From Ziziphus jujuba (Eukaryota; Streptophyta; Magnoliopsida; Rosales; Rhamnaceae): a stretch of DNA of 64,000 nucleotides. Made by a program: the position numbers and the translations under genes. Shown piece after piece: positions 48,399 to 59,082 of the stretch; position 1 is the first letter of the stretch; each line of letters starts with the position of its first letter. Below the pieces are notes generated by a model, which saw only the letters and a list, made by a program, of their open reading frames with translations, was not told the DNA's origin and did not search any database. The stretch lies in contig NC_083389.1 of the NCBI RefSeq assembly GCF_031755915.1, positions 15,927,001 to 15,991,000 of the forward strand, in the 5' to 3' direction.

Positions 48399-49574
48399 AG
48401 GGTACCGTGGCGAAGTGCATGACGCCCTGAGTTCGTAGACTAGTAGCACGTCGAAAACGAAGCTACGGTTTGAAAGTTATGGGCAAAACAAGTTGAAGTG
48501 TAAACTGTCTAAAAGGTGCCGGGAGTTGACTTTTTCTTGTGATGTAATTGTGAGTTGACTCTTGTATGGTTGTAAAGTACTCGTCGATACGAGTTCACAG
48601 ACTAGCGGCACGCTCAAAACGGACATCCGGTTAAAAAGTTATGGACGTTTGAAGTTGACCGGATACCGTATTATTTTAATATTTTTTTTTGGGTCGGTGA
48701 ACAGTGAAACGCCACGTGTCAGTTTCTGATTGGTCCATGTGGCATGAACAGTGTCACGCAGGGTTTTAATTTTGAAAAAACTCTCGGGGAAGAGAGAGAA
48801 AGAGAGAGAAGAGAGAGAAAGAGAGAGAGGAGAGAGAAAGAGAGAAAGAGGACCCGCCGGCCGCCGGTCATTTTCACGTTTTTCCGGCCTAGTTACTGTA
48901 CACGCGCCGGCCAGCCAGATTGCCCACCTCATTTCCGGCAAAACCTCCAAATTTCACGGCGAACGGCCGCCGGACGCGCCCGGATCGGACGTCCGAAGTT
49001 TGGCGGCGATTTTTCCCCTCCACCGCCGGCCACCGCGAATCGGCACTGTTCCGGCCATTTTCCGGCCACACGCGCCTGACAGCCTTGATCCTCTCCTCAA
49101 GTCCGGCCTACCCACCAAAAATCACGACCATCGGACCACCGACGCGCCGGGATCGGAGCGTTTTCCGGCGAGGGGTCGAAAATCTTCAAACGGTGATTTC
49201 TCCGCCGTCCGACCTCCGTTTTGCTCACCGTCGGTCCCGTTGGATTGCTCTCCTCACGATCTACAAATCTGCAAAATTTCACAGCAAACGGCCACCGTCG
49301 GAAATTACTGTTCCGGCGACGGTTGCCGGTGACGTGGCGGCCGCCGGAAATCACTGTTCCGGCGAGTACCCCGAAAATTCCGGCCAGCTCCAGTCCGCAG
49401 TGTTCGACCTCCTGAACCCAAATCCGACTTCCGTTTCCACCAATTCGCGACGGTTTTGGACAATTGCGGAGCCGAAACCCGAAAAGCTTCCCGATAAAAT
49501 TCCGACCCCGTCGGGTACGATCATCGGAAATTAAGACCGGATCTGTGATTAGCATCACTCGAGCTTCGATTCGG

Positions 49575-49581
49575 TATATAA
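49575..49581 (+). promoter_or_regulatory. Candidate LTR TATA box
   Basis: TATATAA in the context TTCGGTATATAATTCG, followed after about 30 bases by the conserved block GTTCGCTCCCCGGGTACCC, where transcription could begin. It is retained (sometimes mutated) in all LTRs except the pair at 10942/17482. The second LTR has it at 60378. Confidence 0.45.
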
Positions 49582-49642
49582 TTCGTAAATTTTAGTTATC
49601 GTTTGGTGTTCGCTCCCCGGGTACCCATTTGGGGATTACCCG

Positions 49643-49648
49643 AATAAA
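49643..49648 (+). terminator. Candidate LTR poly(A) signal
   Basis: AATAAA about 65 bases after the TATA-like motif, followed by a GT-rich stretch. It is conserved in the subfamilies at 26293, 38298, 41920, 47061 and 53603. In the 3' LTR it lies at 60446. This would give a short R region, as in retroviral LTRs. Confidence 0.4.
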
Positions 49649-51328
49649 ATATTAATATTTGTGGTTTTGGTACTGTGGATGTTTTAGGTGCACGTGCAAG
49701 TAGCGGAGTCGATCCTGCGGAGGATCTTGATTGAGATACGTGCACAAGGTGAGTGACCCACCTTCAAATTAATTTTGGGGAATTTAATTGATGAATATAT
49801 TATGTGTGAATTAAATATTTGGAATTTAATTTCTATGTGCCAAATATTTATTGGATTTATTGTAGAATTATTTATGAATTTATTGGATTTAAGAAAATGC
49901 GAATTCTACAAATTTATGCCGTGTGGAATTATTTTATGGTTTTGAGGATTTTGAAATTGGTGTGGTTTTAATGGTAAATTGGGCACGATTTGATTTTCAA
50001 ATATTTCAAGGAAAATATTTGGTTATGTTGGTGATTTCAATTTTTATGAAATATGCCCATAAAATATTATGGGATTTGATTATGATATTTCGAGAAATTA
50101 TTTATGCTTGGAAAAAATGTGGATATTTGAATTGATGGATTTGGGAGTTGGTGGATTTGAAAATCATGGGATTTATGGTATTAATTATAAGGAAATTGTG
50201 GAGAATTTCCCGGTTCAAGCGGATGGATTATGCCCGCTATGTTTATGAAAAATGTGAAATTTGTTTTATAATTTAAATTGTGGATTTTATGATTTTTAGA
50301 TGCACCGTGCACGTACTGGTGTTCTGATTATGTGATATGGTATATGTGATATGGTTAGTGTGCACACGGTTGTGATTAGCGCGCAGGTGGGTGTGAGTAG
50401 CGCGCGGTTGATATTATGAGGGTGTCCTGTGGATGCCATCGGAGAGGGCGGCCACCCCCCTTTGGCCGGGACACCAGGTTAGCAGCGGCGCAGTGGGACG
50501 CCACGCGACCGTATGCCGGTTTCTTTCTATAACCTCCTGTCTGGCGGTACCTTGGGACGCTGGGTACTGTTGGCGCCACTGGTATATAGTGGGTGCATCA
50601 AATGATTTTCAGAACTATGTTTTAAAAATAAAATGTTTGGAAACTGAATTAGAATTAAAAATATAATTGTTACCGCTTCTGGTATTTAATTGATGTCTTG
50701 GTTTTCGGGAAATATGAATAAAGGGTTTTGTGAAAATGTTTTAAAAGGGGAACCTTTCCAACTGAGAGAATTGTAAGGGTTTTGAGAGACATTATTATTT
50801 CCAAATAATTATTATTTATATACCTATTACCGTGGTATGATAGTGTAGAGTAGTAGGGTCGCTCACTGAGATGATTAGCATCTCACACTCTTAAATTTCG
50901 TTCCTCTAGGTACCAGGTAGTCGGTGTTCACTCGGAGCGGACTCGATCTTCCTCGCTGTATTTGTTCGTGCAGTACCTTGTTCATCTTTTACTGCAGTTG
51001 TACTATTTCTTTCACTTTTACTGTATTCTGTATTTTGTAGTACTTCATAAAGCTCTGTATACTGTATGGGACACTTATGTATTTGTATTGCACTGGATTA
51101 CTGTATTTTTATTTTGGAGTGCTGAAATTTGTGGAACCAGTTCGTCGTACTGTGGGAGGAATAAGGGAACAATTATAGAAGTGTGTTTTCAGTGCAGGAA
51201 ATTTTGTGGTAAGTTCATCCCTTAGGGGAGGTTCTGCCGGATCTTCCACAGAAGGGTCCGGTAGGGTTTCCCTGGGATCAGGGCTTGTCTAGGGTTCCGG
51301 TGGGGAACTTTGGACGGGTCCTGACAGT

Positions 51329-51340
51329 TGGTATCAGAGC
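51329..51340 (+). other. Primer-binding site (initiator tRNA-Met type)
   Basis: TGGTATCAGAGC, two bases after the 5' LTR. Same site as in the scrambled element. Confidence 0.92.
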
Positions 51341-51468
51341 ATAGGTTCTTGTAATCCTAAGGGACTGTGCATTGCTGTACAGCCCATCCGTAAATTCCTT
51401 CCTTTTGTAATCGTGCTTAAGTGTCCCTGTTTCTAAACTCTTGTTTGTTTCTTCAGTAATCGACTACG

Positions 51469-53602
51469 ATGAGTCGGCGGGACACACGTAGAACTCGAGA
51501 ACGCTCGGCTGAGAGTTCCGGGAGTCGATCAAGCCTTAGAGATCTGGTCTCTCAGCTAACTAGAGCCTTAGGAGGTTCAAGCTCTAGTAACCGATCCGTG
51601 GATCAGGCTCGACGTTTAGGAGCCGTGGAGTTCGATGGAAGCCAAGGCCCAGCTGCAGCCTTGAAGTGGCTATCCAGCATGGAGAAAATCTTGGAAGAGG
51701 GGATGCAGTGCCCCGATGAGGATATGGTGAGGATTTCTGGGTTCATGTTAGAGGGAGACGCCCGGAAGTGGTGGCAAATGGAGAAGACCCGCAGAAGGCA
51801 TACGTGGGACCAGTTCAAGATTGCCTTCTCTACTGAGTTCTGTCCTCCTGCCTACCGTGAGGCGAGAAGGAGAGAGTTCGAGGGACTGCGCCAGGGAAAC
51901 ATGACGGTGACAGAGTACGAGAGGAGGTTCCGGGAGCTGTCAGAGTTCTGCATGCACTTGATTCCCGACGATCACGCGAAGAAGGTGAGGTTCATAGACG
52001 GGTTGAACGAGAGCATCGGCTACACCCTTTCTGGGTCAGTACACCCCACCTATCAGTCCGCTAGGGATGCAGCGCTCGAGCTAGAGAGACAGGCGGAGAT
52101 ACACAGACCCTCGAGGCGCAGACCGTTCGAAGGTTCGTATAGCGGGGTACCTCGACAGGGGGCATCTAAGAAGAGTCATAGTTCAGGCTCAGACAGTGGT
52201 GGGTTCAGCCCTCGAGGCAGATTTCAGAGGAGAGGTGGCTATCGTATGCCCCAACCAGCGCGCCATTCCATCAGCGGCGGCACGAGCTCATATCAGCACT
52301 CTGGGTTTAGCCCCAAGCCATTCTGCAGACGTTGCAATAGAGCACACCATGGGATTTGCCAGTTTGAGGGTGTGTGCTTTCAGTGTGGACAGGCGGGACA
52401 TATTAAGAGAAATTGCCCTTATGGAGAGGCGGGAGTGTTAGGGGCGAGCCCACCATCACATCAGGCCAGTGGATCGCGGGGTCAGAGTTCCCGAGGGAGT
52501 TATGCAGTAGGAGGTTCATCGGGATCAGTCCCACAGCCTGTTGGACCGAGCAGGGGTAGAGGACGGAGGCCCCAGCAGACAGGGCAGGGTCGAGTGTTTG
52601 CGATGACGCAGCAGGAGGCCCTAGCTACACCGGACGTCGTGGCAGGTACGTTGAATATATTTGGTAATGATGCATTAGTACTTATAGACCCGGGAGCAAC
52701 ACATCCATTCATCTCCAAGGAATTCGTCACTCGGGTCGGTATGACCCCTACTCCTTTAAAATGTCTGCTAGAAATAGCCACTCCTGCAGGAGAATCCTTG
52801 TGGCCTAGCCAGTTAATCAAGGAATGTTTCTTCTGCATCGAAGATCAAGTGATGGAGGCGGACTTGATCCTGTTGGATCTGTCCGGACTTGATGTAATTT
52901 TGGGCATGGATTGGTTGGCAAGGAACCATGCATCTGTAGACTGTTTCAGCAAGGAAGTTACATTCAGGAGGCCAGGGTTGCCAGAAGTAGTATTCCGTGG
53001 AGGAGTTGGAAGGCCCTTACCGAGGTTGATATCTACCCTTACCGCCAAGAAGCTACTGAATAAAGGTTGCCATGGGTATTTGGCTCATGTGATAGATACC
53101 CGAGTAAGTGGGGTCAGGTTGGAAGACATGCCCGTTGTGAGGGATTTCCCGGACGTGTTTCCTGAGGAGTTACCAGGATTGCCTCCGGAAAGGGAAGTTG
53201 ACTTTCCCATTGAATTGATTCCAGGCACCGTGCCTATTTCTCTACCACCGTATCGGATGGCTCCAGCGGAGTTAAGGGAGCTAAAGGTCCAGTTGCAAGA
53301 TTTGGTAGATAAGGGGTTTATTAGACCAAGTATATCGCCGTGGGGAGCCCCAGTTTTGTTTGTAAAGAAAAAGGATGGTAGTCTAAGGCTGTGTATAGAC
53401 TACCGAGAACTTAATAAGGTCACCATTCCTAATCGCTATCCGTTGCCAAGGATAGATGATCTATTCGACCAACTCCAAGGTGCCAAGGTGTTCTCCAAGA
53501 TCGACTTAAGGTCGGGATACCATCAGTTAAGGATCCGAGAGTCGGACATTCCTAAGACTGCCTTTAGGACGAGGTACGGACATTATGAATTCCTAGTGAT
53601 GT
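51469..53602 (+). pseudogene. gag-protease-RT N-terminal part of the chromovirus polyprotein
   Basis: One open frame of about 711 codons before the nested LTR. Gag core: about residues 60-210 (KWW, TWDQFK and [10 protein letters not shown] segments). Zinc knuckle CX2CX4HX4C: residues 303-316 (52375-52416). Protease: [12 protein letters not shown] with the aspartate at residue 407 (52687); the triplet is DPG rather than DS/TG, as in some related plant elements. RT begins near residue 590, with [25 protein letters not shown] and [15 protein letters not shown] 51469 is the first good start after the PBS. The frame is cut at EFLVM by a solo LTR at 53603 and resumes in register at 56593, so the host copy was open here before that insertion. 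Confidence 0.92.
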
Positions 53603-56592
53603 TGTCAGGACCCGTCCAGAATTCCTTCCCCGGAACCCTAGACAGCCCTAATCCCAGGGAAATACCAACGGAAAATCCGGCAGCACCTCCCCTAAGGGAT
53701 TTACTTACCACAAATTCACCTGCACTGAAAACACACTTCAAAAATATCCCCTTATTCCTCCCACAAACTACAAATTGGTTCCACAAATTTCAGCACTTCA
53801 AAACAAAAATACAGTAATCCAGTGCAAGATAAATACAACAAGAGTGAAAGAAATAGTACAACTGCAATAAAGAAGAACAGGGTACTTCACGAAGTAAAAC
53901 AGCGATGAAGATCGAGTCCGCTCCGAATGAACACCGACAACCTGGTACCTAGAGGAACGGAATTTAAGAGTGTGAGATGCTAATCATCTCAGTGAGCGAC
54001 CCTACTACTATACCATATATTATCACAGTAATAAGTATAAATAATAATTATTTGGAAATAATATTTTCTCTCAAAACCCTTACAATTCTCTCAGTTGGAA
54101 AGGTTCCCCTTTTAAAACAATTTCACAAAACCCTTTATCCATATTCCCCGAAAACCAAGACATCAATTAAATACCAGAAGCGGTAACAATTATATTTTTA
54201 ATTCCAATTCAGTTTCCAAACATTTTATTTTTAAAACACAGTTCTGAAAATCATTTGATGCACCCACTATATACCAGTGGCGCCAACAGTACCCAGCGTC
54301 CCAAGGTACCGCCAGACAGGAGGTTATAGAAAGAAACCGGCATACGGTCGCGTGGCGTCCCACTGCGCCGCTGCTAACCTGGTGTCCCGGCCAAAGGGGG
54401 GTGGCCGCCCTCTCCGATGGCATCCACAGGACACCCTCATAATATCAACCGCGCGCTACTCACACCCACCTGCGCGCTAATCACATCACCTGCGCGCTAA
54501 TCACAACCGTGTGCACACTAACCATATCACATATACCATATCACATAATCAGAACACCAGTACGTGCACGGTGCATCTAAAAATTATCAATTCCATAAAT
54601 TTAAATCATAAAACAAATTTCACATTTTTCATAAGCATAGCGGGCATAATCCATCCGCTTGAACCGGGAAATTCTCCACAATTTCCTTATAATCCATACC
54701 ATAAATTCCATGATTTTCAAATCCACCAACTCCCAAATCCATCAATTCAAATATCCACATTTTTTCCAAGCATAAATAATTTCTCGAAATATCATAATCA
54801 AATCCCATAATATTTTATGGGCATATTTCATAAAAATTGAAATCACCAACATAACCAAATATTTTCCTTGAAATATTTGAAAATCAAATCGTGCCCAATT
54901 TACCATTAAAACCACACCAATTTCAAAATCCTCAAAACCATAAAATAATTCCACACGGCATAAATTTGTAGAATTCGCATTTTCTTAAATCCAATAAATT
55001 CATAAATAATTCTACAATAAATCCAATAAATATTTGGCACATAGAAATTAAATTCCAAATATTTAATTCACACATAATATATTCATCAATTAAATTCCCC
55101 AAAATTAATTTGAAGGTGGGTCACTCACCTGGAGCACGCAATTAACCCATGATCCACTACGGGATCAATTCTACGACTCACCGGTGCTCCTAGAACAAAA
55201 TTCACAGACAGTCAAATAAATTAATATTTTATTCGGGTAAATAATACCCGGTACCCGGGGGGTCAAAACACAAACGATAACTAAAATTTACGAATCATAT
55301 ACCGAATCGAAGCTCGAGTGATGCTAATCACAGATCCGGTCTTAATTTCCGATGATCGTACCCGACGGGGTTTGAATTTCGTCGGGAAGCTTTTCGGGTT
55401 TCGGCTCCGCAATTCTCCCAAACCGTCGCGAATTGGTGGAAACGGAAGTCGGATTTGGGTTCAGGAGGTCGAACACTGCGGACTGGAGCTGGCCGGAATT
55501 TTCGGGGTACTCGCCGGAACAGTAATTTCCGGCGGGCCGCCACGTCACCGGCAACCGTCGCCGGAACAGTAATTTCCGACGGTGGCCGTTTGCTGTGAAA
55601 TTTTGCAGATTTGTAGATCGTGAGGAGAGCAATCCAACGGGACCGACGGTGAGCAAAACGGAGGTCGGACGGCGGAGAAATCACCGTTTGAAGATTTTCG
55701 ACCCCTCGCCGGAAAACGCTCCGATCCCGGCGCGTCGGTGGTCCGATGGCCGTGATTTTTGGTGGGTAGGCCGGACTTGAGGAGAGGATGCTGGGTGTAT
55801 GGCGCGTGTACTGTATATCGGCCGGAATAGTGCCGATTCGCGGTGGCCGGCGGTGGAGGGGAAAAATCACCGCCAAACTTCGGACGTCCGATCCGGGCGC
55901 GTCCGGCGGCCGTTCGCCGTGAAATTTGGAGGTTTTGCCGGAAATGAGGTGGGCAATCTGGCTGGCCGGCGCGTGTACAGTAACTAGGCCGGAAAAACGT
56001 GAAAATGGCCGGCGGCCGGCGGGTCCTCTCTCTCTCTTTCTCTCTCCTCTCTCTCTTTCTCTCTCTTCTCTCTCTTTCTCTCTCTTCCCCGAGAGTTTTT
56101 CAAAATTAAAACCCTGCATGACACTGTTCATGCCACGTGGACCACTCAGAAGCTGACACGTGGCATTTCACTGTTTGCCGACCCAAAAACATTAAAATAA
56201 TACGGTATCCGGTAAACTTCAAACGTCCATAACTTTTTAACCGGATGTCCGTTTTGAGCGTGCCGCTAGTCTGTGAACTCGTATCGACGAGCACTTCACA
56301 ACCATGCATGAGTCAAAGCTCAATTCCCCATAAACAAAAAGTCAACTCCGGCACCCCTTGGACAGTTTGGACCGCAACTTGTTTCGTCCATAACTTTCAA
56401 ACCGTAGCTCCGTTTTCGACGTGCTACCAGTCTACGAACTCGTGGCATCGTGCACTTCGCCACGGTACCCTAGTCAACCCAAAATTCTCACCGAGTCAAA
56501 AAGTCAACTTTTGACCCCCTTCGATCAACGGTCAACGGTCAACCTCGGTCAACGTGCACGGATTCCGGTGCGATTTGGGACGGGGTGTTACA
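53603..56592 (-). mobile_element. Solo LTR inserted in reverse transcriptase
   Basis: TGTCAGGACCC...GTGTTACA in plus orientation, 2990 bp, with the perfect target-site duplication GATGT (53598-53602, 56593-56597). It is closest to the LTRs at 10942/17482 but retains the 113-bp block they lack (55191-55303, with ATATAC-type TATA and TTTATT). It has three minisatellite units (about 54460-54505). Confidence 0.93.
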
Positions 56593-59038
56593 GATGTCGT
56601 TCGGACTCACCAATGCCCCAGCAGCTTTCATGGACTTGATGAATAGGGTGTTTCGTCCGTACTTGGATCATTTTGTCATTGTATTTATCGATGACATTCT
56701 GATCTATTCAAGGAGCCAAGAAGAGCACGTGAGGCATTTGAAGAGAGTGCTCCAAACTCTAAGACAGCATCAGCTATATGCTAAATTCGACAAGTGTGAA
56801 TTCTGGTTGAATCAAGTGGGTTTTCTCGGACATATCGTGTCGGCAGAAGGTATCTATGTGGACCCTGATAAGGTAAAGGCAGTGTTGAGTTGGGAGCGCC
56901 CTACCACTGTGAGGGAGGTACGAAGTTTTCTTGGATTAGCGGGTTACTACCGTCGTTTTATTGAAGGGTTTTCAAGGATTGCCGGGCCGCTTCATAGATT
57001 GACCCGAAAGAATGTTGAACTTAGTTGGACGGACAGGTGTGAACAGAGTTTTCAGGAGTTGAAGCAAAAGTTGACATCCGCACCTGTTTTAACTTTACCT
57101 GATGGGAATGAAGGTTTTGAAGTTTATTGTGATGCATCCCATCAAGGGTTGGGTTGCGTGCTAATGCAGAATTAAAGGGTGGTAGCGTATGCATCTCGGC
57201 AATTGAAGCAGCACGAACAGAATTACCCTACGCACGACTTAGAATTGGCGGCGGTAGTCTTTGCTCTAAAGAAGTGGAGGCACTACTTGTATGGGGCCAC
57301 GTGCCAAATCTATACCGACCACAAGAGCCTCAAGTATATTTTCACTCAGAAGGAGTTAAATATGAGGCAAAGGCGATGGATGGAGTTGTTAAAGGATTAT
57401 GACTGTGTGATTGACTATCACCCGGGTAAGGCGAATGTAGTGGCAGATGCTTTGAGTAGGAAGGCTACTGGATCCCTTGCTCACATCCAAGTCATCCAAC
57501 TACCTCTCATGGTGGAGTTGAAGAAGATGGGGGTGTTAATGCATATGCATCCTTCAGGAGTTCTCATGGCTAGCTTCCAGGTACGACCGGTGTTGGTGGA
57601 TCGTATAGTAGAGACCCAAATGGAAGATCCTAAGTTGAGGACAATTAAGGGCAAGGTACAAGAAGGTCTTGATCCGGAATTTTCCATAAGGAGGGATGGA
57701 GCCCTCGTGTATAAAGGACGACTTTGCGTTCCGGATATCCCAGGACTCAAGAAGGAGATTTTGGAGGAGGCGCATAGCTCGATGTATGCGATGCATCCCG
57801 GGAGTACCAAGATGTATCGGACGCTTGTTAAGTATTATTGGTGGATTGGTATGAAGAGAGAAGTGGCAGACTTTGTATCAAAGTGTTTGATTTGTCAACA
57901 AGTGAAAGCAGAAAGACAGAAGCCTTCGGGACTACTCCAACCTTTACCGATTCCTGTGTGGAAGTGGGAAGAACTCAACATGGACTTCGTATTCAAGCTT
58001 CCTTCCACACCTAGAAGGTACGACGGCATTTGGGTAATCATTGATCGTCTCACCAAGTCGGCACACTTCCTACCGGTACGAGAACGTTTTTCGCCCGAGA
58101 AGTTAGCCCAATTGTTCGTGCAACGCATTGTAAGTCTTCATGGAGTATCGTTAGCCATCGTCTCCGATCGAGATCCGCGCTTTACTTCACGACTATGGCG
58201 GAAGTTGGCTGATGCACTAGGAGCAAGACTTAACTACAGCACCGCTTTTCACCCACAATCTGATGGACAAGCAGAGCGCACAATCCAGACATTAGAAGAC
58301 ATGCTAAGGTCTTGCATTATGCAATTTAGCGGTAGCTGGGATGAACAACTGCCACTGATAGAGTTTGTCTACAACAACAGTTATCAAGCGAGTACTGGAA
58401 TGTCCCCGTATGAAGCTTTATATGGGAGGCAGTGTCGGACACCTTTGTGTTGGAGTGAGGTAGGAGAAGAGAGGCTCCTTGCAACAACTAATGCGATCGG
58501 ATCTGAGTATTTAAGGATGACCTTGGACAAGGTGAAGATCATTAGGGATCGATTGAAGGTTGCCCAAGATAGACAGAAGAGTTACGCCGATGTGCGTAGA
58601 AAGGATTTGGAATTCGAGGTAGGAGATTGGGTATTCCTAAAACTATCTCCATGGAAAGGAGTAGTACGTTTTGGACGACGAGGTAAGTTGGGTCCTCGTT
58701 ATATTGGGCCTTACGAGGTTACGGAGAGGATTGGCCCGGTGGTGTATAGGTTGGCGTTACCGGAAGAGCTAGCTCGAGTACACAACGTGTTTCATGTGTC
58801 GATGCTACGGAAGTATATTGCAGACCCTTCGCACGTACTCGAGAGTCCGGATATAGAGATAAGGGAAGATCTTTCGTATGTGGAGCAGCCAGTACAGATT
58901 TTGGATCGCGAGGAACGCACGCTACGCAACAAGACTATTCCTCTAGTTAAGGTCTTATGGCGGAACCACTTGGTCGAGGAAGCAACGTGGGAACCCGAAG
59001 CACAGATGCGTGAGCAGTACCCGTATCTGTTCCAGTGA
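56593..59038 (+). pseudogene. RT C-terminal part, RNase H, integrase and chromodomain
   Basis: Continues the polyprotein after the nested LTR. The RT active site FIDD is at 56684-56695. RNase H starts near 57110 ([10 protein letters not shown]); TAA at 57173-57175 interrupts it after LMQN where the left copy has CAA. The frame then stays open to 59038. Integrase: HHCC zinc finger with codons at 57773, 57794, 57884 and 57893; catalytic D, D, E at 57983, 58166 and 58274. The chromodomain at the C-terminus (about 58876-59020) ends in a [15 protein letters not shown] segment, which in chromoviruses reads histone marks and directs insertion. Apart from the one stop, all catalytic residues are present. 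Confidence 0.92.
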
Positions 59039-59069
59039 CGTGCGGAAATTTCGAGGACGAAATTTTTGT

Positions 59070-59080
59070 AAGGGGGGAAG
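59070..59080 (+). other. Polypurine tract
   Basis: AAGGGGGGAAG, two bases before the 3' LTR. Confidence 0.88.
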
Positions 59081-59082
59081 GC

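Larger units (their letters stand above)
48280..51326 (+). repeat. 5' LTR of the nearly intact element
   Basis: TGTAACACC...TGACA. In order: a TTGAC cluster (48320-48398), GA tract (48794-48852), GC-rich island (about 48853-49540), TATATAA (49575), AATAAA (49643), AAGGTGAGT (49746), an AT-rich stretch, two minisatellite units near 50376-50410, and the hairpin GAGATGATTAGCATCTC (50868-50884). Confidence 0.93.

Noticed and set aside
53603..53817. Extension of the gag-pol frame past 53602
   Set aside because: The frame runs by chance into the inserted LTR. The true polyprotein resumes at 56593.
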